Shown here piece after piece: positions 7,005 to 15,575 of a DNA stretch of 15,702 bases (position 1 is the stretch's first letter; the number at the start of each line of letters is the position of its first letter). Below the pieces are notes generated by a model. That model was not told where the DNA came from. It did no database searches and saw only the letters and a list, made by a program, of their open reading frames with translations. The DNA lies in NCBI GenBank assembly GCA_036525975.1, contig DATCZK010000170.1, positions 1 through 15,702 of the forward strand, given 5' to 3'. Origin of the DNA: Quisquiliibacterium sp036525975. Lineage in GTDB: Bacteria; Pseudomonadota; Gammaproteobacteria; Burkholderiales; Burkholderiaceae_E. The position numbers and the translations under genes were made by a program.

Positions 7005-7033
7005 TATCTGGGACCGCCCCTCGGCCTTTCAAG
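7005..7033 (-). promoter_or_regulatory. Sigma-32 (RpoH) type heat-shock promoter for hsp20
   Basis: On the minus strand CTTGAAA (complement of 7027-7033) is followed after 13 bases by TCCCAGATA (complement of 7005-7013). The E. coli sigma-32 consensus is CTTGAAA, a 13-14 base spacer, then CCCCATNTA. The -35 element is exact, the -10 matches at all but two informative bases, and the spacing is ideal. Transcription would begin near 6998, leaving a leader of about 33 bases before the hsp20 ATG. The -35 element overlaps the stop codon of the upstream tauE gene. Confidence 0.75.
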
Positions 7034-7793
7034 CCCCCCGAAAGGCGTCCCAGCACAGCTTGATCCCGGTGAGCAGCAGGCCGGCCGTGGCGATGCGCAC
7101 GAACACGGCCGGCGACGAGGCGCGAAGCGCGCGCAGCCCCAGCCAGTACCCCAGCGGCACCGCCGGCATCAGGATCAGCGAAGTCCCGAAATTGGTCGTG
7201 TCGAGCAAGCCGAGTTCGGCGTAGGGCACGATCTTGCTGAAGTTGATCACCGCGAAGAACCAGGTGAGCGTGCCGACGAAGATCTCCTTTTGCAGCTTGA
7301 GCGGAAGCATCAGCTGCATCATCGGCGGGCCGCCGGCGTGCGAGACGAAGCTGGTGAACCCGGCGACCGCCGACCACCAGCGCGCGGCGCCCGCGTGCAG
7401 CGCCCGGCCGGGCCCCGTCCACGCCGCGCTGCCCTCGAACAGCTTGAGCAGCGCGAACACGATCGCCTCCACCCCGATCAGCGCCTTGATCCAGCGCACG
7501 TCGAGGTAACGAAACAGCAGCCAGCCGATCGCGATGCCCGCCAGGCCGGCCGGAATCGCCAGCCTCAGGATCCGCCGGTCGAACTTGCCCCGAAAGGCGT
7601 ACAGCCCGATCGCGTCCATCGCCATCAGGATCGGCAGCATGATCGCCACCGCCTGCGGCGGCGCGATCGCCAGCGCCATCAGCGGCACCGAGAGCGAGCC
7701 CACCGCGCCCCCGAAGCCCGCCTTGGAGACCCCGGTGACGATCACGGCCGGAATCGCCAGCGCGTAGAACGCCGGGTCGGCCAGAGGGGTCAT
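7029..7793 (-). CDS. TauE/SafE-family membrane exporter
   Basis: A 254-residue integral membrane protein with about eight hydrophobic segments in two repeats, the usual size for TauE/SafE (DUF81). Family marks are GVSKAGFGGAVG near residues 21-32 in the first half and FTSFVSHAGGPPMMQLMLP in the second. Characterised relatives export sulfite, sulfoacetate or other sulfonates and organic anions, but the fold covers many unassigned transporters. The gene sits 51 bp below the semialdehyde reductase gene and could be the last member of the catabolic operon. An anion exporter for excess 3-hydroxypropionate or a related acid is a possible role, as inference only. No strong ribosome site precedes the ATG. 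Its stop codon lies inside the hsp20 promoter. Confidence 0.88.
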   Translation of the reverse strand: MTPLADPAFYALAIPAVIVTGVSKAGFGGAVGSLSVPLMALAIAPPQAVAIMLPILMAMDAIGLYAFRGKFDRRILRLAIPAGLAGIAIGWLLFRYLDVRWIKALIGVEAIVFALLKLFEGSAAWTGPGRALHAGAARWWSAVAGFTSFVSHAGGPPMMQLMLPLKLQKEIFVGTLTWFFAVINFSKIVPYAELGLLDTTNFGTSLILMPAVPLGYWLGLRALRASSPAVFVRIATAGLLLTGIKLCWDAFRGA

Positions 7794-7844
7794 CGCAACG
7801 GATCCGCGGGCGGTCTCATCGAGCGGGGAGGCGCCGGCGCCTGC

Positions 7845-8441
7845 TCAGAGCACCTGGCAGATCTCGTCGAACGCGAAGCGCGGGTTGCGCGGGAAGGTCT
7901 TCGAGTGGTCGGCCACGCCGAGGTTGCACAGGAAGTTGCTGCGCACCCGCCCGCCCGGAAAGAACTCGGCGTCGACCAGCGCGTTGTCGAACCCCGACAT
8001 CGGCCCGCAGTCGAGGCCCACCGCGCGCGCGGCGAGGATGAAGTAGGCGCCCTGCAGGGTGCCGTTGCGAAATGCCGCCGTTTCGCGGCCGGCGCGCTTG
8101 GCCTCGCCGTCGAACCAGGACTTCGCGCTCTGGTTGTGCGGGAACAGGCGCGGCAGGTGCTCGTGGAACTCGCAGTCGTGGGCGATGATCGCGGTGACCG
8201 GCGCGGCCATCGTCTTGTCGAGGTTTCCCTTCGAGAGCGCCGGGCGCAGCCGCTCCTTCGCCTCGCGCGAGCGCAGGAACACGAAGCGCGCGGGCTGGCT
8301 GTTGGACGTGGTCGGGCCCATCTTCATCAGGTCGACCGCGGCGCGCAGCTGCGCGTCGGGCACCGCAACGGGCTTGAACGCGTTGGCGGTGCGGGCGCTG
8401 CGAAACAGGGCGTCGAGCGCGCGTTCGTCGACCAGGGCCAT
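7845..8441 (-). CDS. rutE: Malonic semialdehyde reductase, RutE/HadB-like nitroreductase family
   Basis: A 198-residue flavin-binding nitroreductase-fold enzyme closely resembling E. coli RutE (196 aa), which reduces malonic semialdehyde to 3-hydroxypropionate with NAD(P)H. Recognisable RutE phrases are LMKMGPTTSNSQPARFVF (38-55), KERLRPALSKGNLDKTMAAP (62-81) and the C-terminal GLDCGPMSGFDN. Its ATG follows the pcaF stop by 6 bases, pointing to cotranscription. No other rut genes are here, so it is not part of a pyrimidine-ring-opening (Rut) operon. In this operon its substrate would come from the aminotransferase three genes upstream, which makes malonic semialdehyde from beta-alanine. A more general NAD(P)H-flavin reductase role is possible. 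Confidence 0.88.
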   Translation of the reverse strand: MALVDERALDALFRSARTANAFKPVAVPDAQLRAAVDLMKMGPTTSNSQPARFVFLRSREAKERLRPALSKGNLDKTMAAPVTAIIAHDCEFHEHLPRLFPHNQSAKSWFDGEAKRAGRETAAFRNGTLQGAYFILAARAVGLDCGPMSGFDNALVDAEFFPGGRVRSNFLCNLGVADHSKTFPRNPRFAFDEICQVL

Positions 8442-8447
8442 CGGCGC

Positions 8448-9650
8448 TCAGACCCGCTCGATCAGCGTGGCGATGCCCTGGCCCACGCCGATGCACATCG
8501 TGGCCACCGCGTAACGCCCGCCCGAGCGGTGCAGCTGGCTCACCGCGGTGAGCACGAGCCGCGCGCCCGAGGCGCCCAGCGGGTGGCCGAGCGCGATCGC
8601 GCCGCCGTTGGGGTTCACGTGCGGGGCGTCGTCGGGCACCCCGAGCATGCGCAGCGTGGCGAGCCCCTGCGCGGCGAAGGCCTCGTTCAGTTCGATCACG
8701 TCGATCTTCGAGATCGCGACGCCGGCGCGCTCGAGCAGCTTCCTGGTGGCGGGCGCCGGGCCGATGCCCATGATGCGCGGCGCCACGCCGGCGGTGGCCA
8801 TGGCCACGAGCCGCGCGCGCGGGGTGAGGCCGAAGCGCTTGGCCGCGGCCTCGGAGGCGACGATCATCGCGGCCGCGCCGTCGTTCACGCCCGACGCGTT
8901 GCCGGCGGTGACGGTGCCGTTGGCGCGCACGATCGGCTTGAGCTTGGCGAGCGCCTCGAGCGAGGTCTCGCGCGGGTGCTCGTCGCGGTTCACGATCACC
9001 GGGTCGCCCTTGCGCGAGGGGATCGCCACCGGCACGATCTCGCCGTCGAAGAAGCCGCTCGCCTGCGCGGCCGCCGCGCGCGCCTGGCTGCGCAACGCGA
9101 ACGCGTCCTGGTCCTCGCGCGAGACCTTGAACTCCTCGGCCACGTTCTCGGCGGTTTCGGGCATCTGGTCGATGCCGAACGCGGCCTTCATCTTCGGGTT
9201 CACGAAGCGCCAGCCGATCGTGGTGTCGTACACCGCGTTGGCCCGCGAGAAGGCCGACTCGGCCTTGGGCATCACGAACGGCGCGCGCGACATGCTCTCC
9301 ACCCCGCCGGCGATGCCCAGCGCGATCTCGCCGCAGCGGATCGCGCGCGCGATCGTGCCCACCGCGTCCATGCCCGAGCCGCACAGGCGATTGACCGTGG
9401 CCGCCGGCACTTCCTGCGGAAGCCCCGCGAGCAGCAACGCCATGCGCGCCACGTTGCGATTGTCCTCGCCGGCCTGGTTGGCGCAGCCGTAGATCACCTC
9501 CTCCACCGCCGCCGGGTCGAGGCCGGGGTTGCGCTCGAGCAGCGCCAGAAGCGGGACCGCCCCGAGGTCGTCGGTGCGCACCGACGAGAGGCTGCCGCCG
9601 GAGCGGCCGATCGGGGTGCGAACCGCGTCGCAGATGAATGCCTCGTTCAT
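8448..9650 (-). CDS. pcaF: 3-oxoadipyl-CoA thiolase PcaF (PaaJ-like)
   Basis: A 400-residue thiolase that cleaves 3-oxoadipyl-CoA with CoA into succinyl-CoA and acetyl-CoA, the last step of the beta-ketoadipate pathway. The opening MNEAFICDAVRTPIGRSGG and the string CANQAGEDNRNVARMA (56-71) are typical of PcaF/PaaJ rather than of biosynthetic or fatty-acid thiolases. The catalytic residues are Cys90 (NRLCGSG), His356 (GHPLG) and Cys386 (MCIGVGQG). The ATG is preceded by GGAGAAGGAC, a strong ribosome site. It lies 22 bp below pcaJ. The same enzyme type also serves phenylacetate degradation (PaaJ), so the feeding pathway is not fixed by sequence; no pcaHG, pcaBDC or paa genes are in view. Confidence 0.96.
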   Translation of the reverse strand: MNEAFICDAVRTPIGRSGGSLSSVRTDDLGAVPLLALLERNPGLDPAAVEEVIYGCANQAGEDNRNVARMALLLAGLPQEVPAATVNRLCGSGMDAVGTIARAIRCGEIALGIAGGVESMSRAPFVMPKAESAFSRANAVYDTTIGWRFVNPKMKAAFGIDQMPETAENVAEEFKVSREDQDAFALRSQARAAAAQASGFFDGEIVPVAIPSRKGDPVIVNRDEHPRETSLEALAKLKPIVRANGTVTAGNASGVNDGAAAMIVASEAAAKRFGLTPRARLVAMATAGVAPRIMGIGPAPATRKLLERAGVAISKIDVIELNEAFAAQGLATLRMLGVPDDAPHVNPNGGAIALGHPLGASGARLVLTAVSQLHRSGGRYAVATMCIGVGQGIATLIERV

Positions 9651-9672
9651 GTCCTTCTCCAGTATTCGTGGT

Positions 9673-10320
9673 TCAGCGCCCGGGCGGCGCGAACAGGGCG
9701 GCGCCGGTGCGCGCGCGCAGCTCGTCGAGGCTCAGGCCCTCGACCCATTCCACCGCGACCAGTCCTTCGGGCGTCACGTCGATCACCGCGAGATCGGTGT
9801 AGACGCGGCTCACGCAGCCGATGCCGGTGAGCGGGTAGTCGCAGTGCGCAACGAGCTTGTGCTCGCCCGACTTGGTCTGGTGCTCCATCATCACGAACAC
9901 GCGGCGCGCGCCGATCGCGAGGTCCATCGCGCCGCCCACCGCCGGGATCGCGTCGGGCGCGCCGGTGTGCCAGTTGGCCAGGTCTCCGCCGGCCGAGACC
10001 TGGAACGCGCCGAGCACGCAGATGTCGAGGTGCCCGCCGCGCATCATCGCGAACGAGTCTGCGTGGTGGAAGAACGCGCCGCCGGTGCGCATCGTGACCG
10101 GCTCCTTGCCGGCGTTGATCAGGTCCCAGTCTTCCTCGCCGGCGGCCGGGGCCGGCCCCATGCCGAGGATCCCGTTCTCGCTGTGCAGGAACACCTCGCG
10201 CCCGGCCGGGATGTGCCGCGCCACCATCGTGGGCAGGCCGATGCCGAGATTGACGTAGGCGCCCTCGGCGATGTCCTGCGCCACGCGCGCGGCCATCTGC
10301 TCGCGAGTGAGGCGCTTCAT
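9673..10320 (-). CDS. pcaJ: 3-oxoadipate CoA-transferase, beta subunit
   Basis: The 215-residue B subunit of succinyl-CoA:3-oxoadipate CoA-transferase, which activates 3-oxoadipate to its CoA thioester at the cost of succinyl-CoA. The catalytic glutamate is Glu48 in HSENGILGMGP, which forms the covalent CoA intermediate in this family. GGAFFHHADSFAMMRGGHLD and GAFQVSAGGDLANWHTG are near-signature stretches of PcaJ and separate it from acetoacetate (ScoB/AtoA) transferases. Its ATG overlaps the pcaI stop as ATGA (10317-10320), giving translational coupling and equal subunit output. A G-rich run (GGGCGGGG) upstream inside pcaI can serve as ribosome site. Confidence 0.96.
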   Translation of the reverse strand: MKRLTREQMAARVAQDIAEGAYVNLGIGLPTMVARHIPAGREVFLHSENGILGMGPAPAAGEEDWDLINAGKEPVTMRTGGAFFHHADSFAMMRGGHLDICVLGAFQVSAGGDLANWHTGAPDAIPAVGGAMDLAIGARRVFVMMEHQTKSGEHKLVAHCDYPLTGIGCVSRVYTDLAVIDVTPEGLVAVEWVEGLSLDELRARTGAALFAPPGR

Positions 10321-11039
10321 TTCGCCCCGCCCTGACCGCGCGCGGGCGGCGCCGGCTGCGGCCCCCGTTTCACCGTGTTGCCCACCGCCACCACCCGGTG
10401 CACGAAGATCCCCGGCGTGACGATGACCTCGGGGTCGAGCGCGCCGAGCTCCACCACCTCGTCCACCTGCACGATCGTGCACCTGGCGGCGCTCGCCATG
10501 ATCGGCCCGAAATTGCGCGCCGCCTTGCGGTACACGAGGTTGCCCCAGCGATCGCCCTTGAGCGCCTTGACCAGCGCGAAGTCGGCGCGGATCGGGTACT
10601 CGAGCACGTAGTCGCGCCCGTCGATGCGCCGCGTTTCCTTGCCCCTGGCCAGCTCGGTGCCGAAGCCGGTGGGCGTGAAGAACGCGCCCACGCCGGCGCC
10701 CGCCGCGCGGATGCGCTCGGCGAGGTTGCCCTGCGGCACGAGCTCGAGCTCGATCTTGCCGGCGCGGTAGAGCTCGTCGAACACCCACGAGTCGGTCTGG
10801 CGCGGGAACGAGCAGACGATCTTGCGCACGCGCCCCGCCTTCATCAGCGCGGCGAGGCCCGTCTCGCCGTTGCCGGCGTTGTTGTTCACGATCGTGAGGT
10901 CGGACGCGCCCTGCGCGATCAGCCCCTCGATCAGCGCCGAGGGCATCCCCGCGCCGCCGAAGCCGCTGATCATCACGGTGGCGCCGTCGCCAATGCCGGC
11001 GACGGCGTCGGCGACCGACGCCGCGATCTTGTCGACCAT
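10317..11039 (-). CDS. pcaI: 3-oxoadipate CoA-transferase, alpha subunit
   Basis: The 240-residue A subunit partner of PcaJ. The glycine-rich CoA-binding stretch SGFGGAGMPSALIEGL (25-40) and NNNAGNGETGLAAL (52-65) are followed by VCSFPRQTDSWVFDELY and KIELELVPQGNLAERIRAAG, which closely follow known PcaI proteins. The C-terminal tail is short and Pro/Gly-rich. It begins 17 bp below the aminotransferase stop, with only a weak G-rich ribosome site, and overlaps pcaJ by 4 bases. The order pcaI-pcaJ-pcaF is standard. The unusual feature is the transaminase immediately in front. Confidence 0.96.
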   Translation of the reverse strand: MVDKIAASVADAVAGIGDGATVMISGFGGAGMPSALIEGLIAQGASDLTIVNNNAGNGETGLAALMKAGRVRKIVCSFPRQTDSWVFDELYRAGKIELELVPQGNLAERIRAAGAGVGAFFTPTGFGTELARGKETRRIDGRDYVLEYPIRADFALVKALKGDRWGNLVYRKAARNFGPIMASAARCTIVQVDEVVELGALDPEVIVTPGIFVHRVVAVGNTVKRGPQPAPPARGQGGAK

Positions 11040-11056
11040 CCCGCGCCCGGGCCGCG

Positions 11057-12411
<1,355 letters not shown>

Positions 12412-12415
<4 letters not shown>

Positions 12416-13893
12416 CTTTCTATCTCCTGGGGCGCAGTGGACCCGCGATCGCCGGGCGAACAATGCCCGGCCAAGTCGTCAATTGTCCCGCGAAGCCACC
12501 AAAGCAGCAACAGACCCGGGATTGCCGCCGCAACCGTCCACAGGAAGAAGGCGGGCCAGCCGAGCGCGTCGACCATCACGCCGGCGGCCGGACCGACGTA
12601 GACGCGCCCCACCGCCGCGAGCGCCGAGAGCAGCGCGAACTGGGCCGCGGAGAAGCGTTTGTCGGTGAGCGCCATCAGGAAGGCGACGAACGCGGCCGTG
12701 CCCATGCCGCCGCACAGGTTCTCCAGCCCGATCGCGCCGGCCATCAGCAGGTAGCTCTTCGGGGCGACCGACAGGAGCCAGTAGCCGAAATTCGAGACGG
12801 CCTGGAGAATTCCGAATGCCATCAGCGCGCCCCACAGCGGGCGCTTCGCCAGCCAAAGGCCGCCGGCGAGCGCACCGAAGATCGTCGCGGTCAGGCCCAG
12901 GATCTTGTTCACCGCGCCCACCTCGGTCTGGGTGAAACCGACCCCACGGATCAGGAAAGCGGTGGACAGCGTGCCCGCGAACGCGTCGCCCAGCTTGTAC
13001 AGAACGATCAGCGCCAGCAGCGCGATCGCGCCGCGCCGCTCGAAGAACGCGTCCCAGGGTTTCACGAACGACGGGAACCCAGCCCAGCGAGCGGCGCGCA
13101 GAGCCACGGCGAAGGCGGCGAACATCGACAGCGTCTGCAGCGCGAGGCGCGAGAACCCCCCTTCGTCCAGCGCGCCCAGCGGCAGCGCGCGCAGCGCGAA
13201 GTAGGTGGCCAGCCCCGCGCCGAGCATCGCGACGAAGCCCAGCAGCTCGCGCGCCCCGGTGGCCGCGTCGGGCGGCGCGACGCGAACGTCGAGCCGCGGC
13301 GAGAACGCGGTGACCACCGCGCAGGCCGCGAACAGCGCGGCCATCAGCCGGTAGGTGTCGGGCCAGCCGAGCCACTGGTCGGCGAGGATCAGCGCGAGCC
13401 CCCCGGAGACGAGCATCGCGAGCCGGTACCCGAGCACCGACACGGCCGCGCCGGCGCCGCGCTCGCGCTCGCCCAGCAGGTCGGCGCGATAGGCGTCGAA
13501 CACGATGTCCTGCGAGGCTGAAAGGAAAGCGATCGCCACCGCGACGATGCCCACGGAAACCACCGAGGTCCGGGGATCGAGCTGCGCCATCGCCAGGCAC
13601 GCGCCCGCCAGCGAGAACTGGCTGAGCAGCAGCCAGCCGCGCCTGCGGCCGAGCAACGGCGGTTCGAATCGATCGAGCAGCGGCGCCCAGACGAACTTGA
13701 AGGTGTAGGGCAGGCCGGCGAGCGCGAAGAAGCCGATCGTCCTGATGTCGATGCCCTCGACCGTGAGCCAGGCCTGCAGGCTTCCGGCCGACAGCGCGAG
13801 CGGCAGGCCGCTGGCGAAGCCGAGCAGCAGCATCGCCGCGATGCGCCGGTTCGCGAAGACGTCGAGATAGGGGCTTCGTTGGGTCGCGGCCAT
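12412..13893 (-). CDS. ampG: AmpG-family MFS permease
   Basis: A 493-residue membrane protein with about 14 hydrophobic segments, matching the length and opening of AmpG (E. coli 491 aa). AmpG imports GlcNAc-anhydroMurNAc (muro)peptides for cell-wall recycling. Family strings are GFASGLPLALSAGSLQAWL (residues 26-44), IRTIGFFALAGLPYTFKFVW (51-70), APLLDR, then ASQDIVFDAYRADLL (loop 2/3 region) and LENLCGGMGTAAFVAFLMAL in the C-terminal half. I start it at the ATG at 13893. A GTG at 13929 would add 12 residues built from a 9-bp tandem repeat. Its stop overlaps the aminotransferase ATG. That coupling to an amino-acid catabolic gene is odd for a wall-recycling transporter, so a different substrate is conceivable. 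Confidence 0.9.
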
Positions 13894-13904
13894 GTGCGCG
13901 CGGC

Positions 13905-13928
13905 GCGCCGACCGCGCCGACCGCGCCA
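13905..13928. repeat. 9-bp tandem repeat upstream of ampG
   Basis: GCGCCGACC is repeated at 13905-13913 and 13914-13922, with a partial third copy at 13923-13928. It lies between the ampG ATG and the possible upstream GTG, and on the minus strand it would encode RSARSAR. It argues against the longer ampG start. Beyond it, TACACT on the minus strand (complement of 13937-13942) is a fair -10 candidate for the operon, without a good -35. Confidence 0.8.
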
Positions 13929-13958
13929 CGGGAGCGAGTGTAGCAGCGGCGCGCGGGC

Positions 13959-13967
13959 TGGTATTTT
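13959..13967 (+). promoter_or_regulatory. Extended -10 promoter candidate for the M48 protease gene
   Basis: TGGTATTTT fits the extended -10 pattern TG-n-TATAAT (four of six hexamer bases plus the TG) in a G+C-rich setting where T runs are rare. Its expected start site, 6-7 bases downstream, coincides with the ATG at 13974, so the transcript would be leaderless or start only about 12 bases before the second ATG at 13986. The -35 region (TGTAGC) is poor. Confidence 0.4.
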
Positions 13968-13973
13968 CGGGGG

Positions 13974-14915
13974 ATGCGCACGAGCATGCAATTCGGGAAC
14001 CCCGCGTCGGCGGGCGCGGTCGCGGCGCCGGGCCGCCGCTCGCGCCTCGCCGCCGCGCTCGCCGCCGGCGCCTTGTGGCTCGCGGCGGCCTTGGCGATCG
14101 GGCCGGCGGCCGACGCCCTCGCGCAGCAGGCGCCGGCTCAGGACGGCGTCACGGTGGGCGAGAGGAGCCGCGTCGCGCGCCTGGTGTCGGCCGAGAAGCT
14201 GGAGCGCGAGGCCTCGGACCGGTACCGCGAGATCCTGCGGGAGGCGGCGTCCAAGAGGGCGCTCGCGGCGAACGACCACCCCCAGCTCAAACGCCTGCGC
14301 GCGATCGCGCAGCGCATCGTGCCGCACGCCGCGCGCTTGAACGAGCGCGCGCCGCAGTGGCGCTGGGAGGTGAACCTGATCGCGTCCAGGCAGGTGAACG
14401 CCTTTTGCATGCCCGGCGGGAAGATCGCGTTCTTCTCGGGGATCCTCGAGACGCTCGAGCTCAACGACGACGAGGTGGCCGCGGTGATGGCGCACGAGAT
14501 CGCGCACGCGCTGCGCGAGCACGGCCGCGAGCGCGCCGCGAAGTCGGCGATCGCCGCCGGCGTGACGATCGGCGCGTCGATCCTCTCGCAGCTCATGGGC
14601 TACGGCGACCTGGGCGGACAGCTCGCGTCGGCCGGCGCGCAGTTCACGCTGCTCAAGTTCTCGCGCGGCGACGAGACCGAGGCCGACCTCGTCGGCATGG
14701 ACCTGGCCGCCCGCGCCGGATTCGACCCGCGCGCCGGGATCTCGCTGTGGCAGAAGATGTCGGCCGTCTCGACGAAGCAGCCGCCCGAGTGGTTCTCCAC
14801 CCACCCCTCGCACGCGTCGCGGATCGACGAGATCCGGCGCAACGTCGACAAGACGCTGCCCCTGTACGCGCAGGCGACCGGGCGAAGGGTCGAGTCGCTG
14901 CCGCCCTACCGATGA
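13974..14915 (+). CDS. M48-family zinc metalloprotease, exported
   Basis: A 313-residue peptidase M48 protein. The N-terminus has an Arg-rich n-region, a hydrophobic core (about 25-42) and a likely signal-peptidase I site after ADALA (residue 50), with no lipobox, so a periplasmic enzyme is expected. The zinc motif is HEIAH (His174, Glu175, His178) in DDEVAAVMAHEIAHALREHG. The third ligand is expected in the downstream SRGDETEADLVG (Glu236), and STHPSHASRI (275-284) is the usual later histidine motif. It lacks TPR repeats, so it is closer to LoiP/YcaL-type than to BepA. Such proteases degrade misfolded outer-membrane or periplasmic proteins. The start could be Met1 or Met5 (13986). It is divergent from ampG across 80 bp. 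Confidence 0.93.
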   Translation: MRTSMQFGNPASAGAVAAPGRRSRLAAALAAGALWLAAALAIGPAADALAQQAPAQDGVTVGERSRVARLVSAEKLEREASDRYREILREAASKRALAANDHPQLKRLRAIAQRIVPHAARLNERAPQWRWEVNLIASRQVNAFCMPGGKIAFFSGILETLELNDDEVAAVMAHEIAHALREHGRERAAKSAIAAGVTIGASILSQLMGYGDLGGQLASAGAQFTLLKFSRGDETEADLVGMDLAARAGFDPRAGISLWQKMSAVSTKQPPEWFSTHPSHASRIDEIRRNVDKTLPLYAQATGRRVESLPPYR

Positions 14916-15049
14916 GCCGCCGCCGCCCTCGTGCAGGGCCGCGCGCACGCGGCGAATCTCCATGCCAAACGCAGGGTTCATTGAAATCCGCTACAAGAAC
15001 CCCAAGCTGAGCGCAATGCGTGCGCAACACTGACGCCAAAGGGCCCGCA
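14916..15049. other. Intergenic region with a local drop in G+C
   Basis: The 134 bases between the protease and VOC genes hold a G+C-rich inverted repeat, CCGCG-CGCA-CGCGG (14939-14952), with no T tract. Next comes a stretch at 14961-15000 that is 48% G+C by count, far below the surroundings. TTGAAA at 14981-14986 is a -35 candidate for the VOC gene, but I find no good -10 at 16-18 bases. An open frame of 23 codons (14962-15033) is present without family likeness. Confidence 0.4.
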
Positions 15050-15553
15050 ATGATCAGGAAACTTCACCACAACGCCTATCGCTGTCGCGATTCGGAGCGC
15101 ACCCGCGCCTTCTACGAGGATTTCCTCGGCCTGCCGCTGGTGGGCACGCTCGAGATCGGCGAAACCAAGACCGGCCGCAAGACCAGCGTGCTGCACACCT
15201 TCTACCGGCTCGACGACGGCTCGCACCTCGCCTTCTTCGAGGCGCCCGACATGCCCTTCGAGTTCAAGGACCAGCACGACTTCGACCTGCACATCGCGCT
15301 CGAGGTCGAGCGCGGCGTGCTCGAGCCGATGATGGCCAAGGGAAAGGCGAACGGCATCGAAACGCGCGGCATCTCGAACCACGGCTTCATCGACTCGATC
15401 TACTTCCGCGATCCGAACGGCTACGTGATCGAACTGTGCGCCAAGCGCGAGGGGCACGACGAGGAGATGGACCCGGCGCGCAACGGCGCGCGCGACAAGC
15501 TGCGGCGCTGGACGCACGCCAGGGCGGGCGCCGAGCCGGGCGCGCCGCGCTAG
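15050..15553 (+). CDS. VOC/glyoxalase-fold metalloprotein
   Basis: A 167-residue vicinal-oxygen-chelate protein with two beta-alpha-beta-beta-beta units. It opens MIRKLHHNAYRCRDSERTRAF and contains FYEDFLGLPLVG, LAFFE, DLHIALEV and IDSIYFRDPNGYVIEL. Candidate metal ligands His6, Glu64, His81 and Glu128 sit at spacings close to those of E. coli glyoxalase I (His5, Glu56, His74, Glu122), so a two-His, two-Glu metal site is likely. Substrate is unknown: glyoxalase, dioxygenase, fosfomycin-thiol-transferase-like and epimerase activities share this fold. The ATG at 15050 matches where the family begins. A GTG at 15020 would add ten unrelated residues. The ribosome site is weak (GGGCCC). The last 30 residues are charged, then Ala/Gly-rich. 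It converges on the AraC gene. Confidence 0.87.
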   Translation: MIRKLHHNAYRCRDSERTRAFYEDFLGLPLVGTLEIGETKTGRKTSVLHTFYRLDDGSHLAFFEAPDMPFEFKDQHDFDLHIALEVERGVLEPMMAKGKANGIETRGISNHGFIDSIYFRDPNGYVIELCAKREGHDEEMDPARNGARDKLRRWTHARAGAEPGAPR

Positions 15554-15575
15554 CGCGCGCGCGGCGCGCGCGCGA

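Noticed and set aside
7290..9830. A plus-strand open frame of 846 codons.
   Set aside because: It is antisense to tauE, rutE, pcaF and part of pcaJ, with a composition typical of a shadow frame and no recognisable fold.
13894..13929. An upstream GTG start for ampG adding 12 residues.
   Set aside because: The added residues come from a 9-bp tandem repeat (RSARSAR), and AmpG proteins begin near the ATG at 13893.
13389..14981. A 530-codon minus-strand frame spanning the M48 gene and part of ampG.
   Set aside because: It is a shadow: antisense to the protease and out of frame with ampG, and no domain is seen.
14962..15033. A 23-codon open frame before the VOC gene as a real small gene.
   Set aside because: There is no ribosome site and no known family, and it is short enough to occur by chance.
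15020..15049. An upstream GTG start for the VOC gene.
   Set aside because: Its ten extra residues have no family likeness, and the ATG at 15050 gives the expected LHHNAYR opening.
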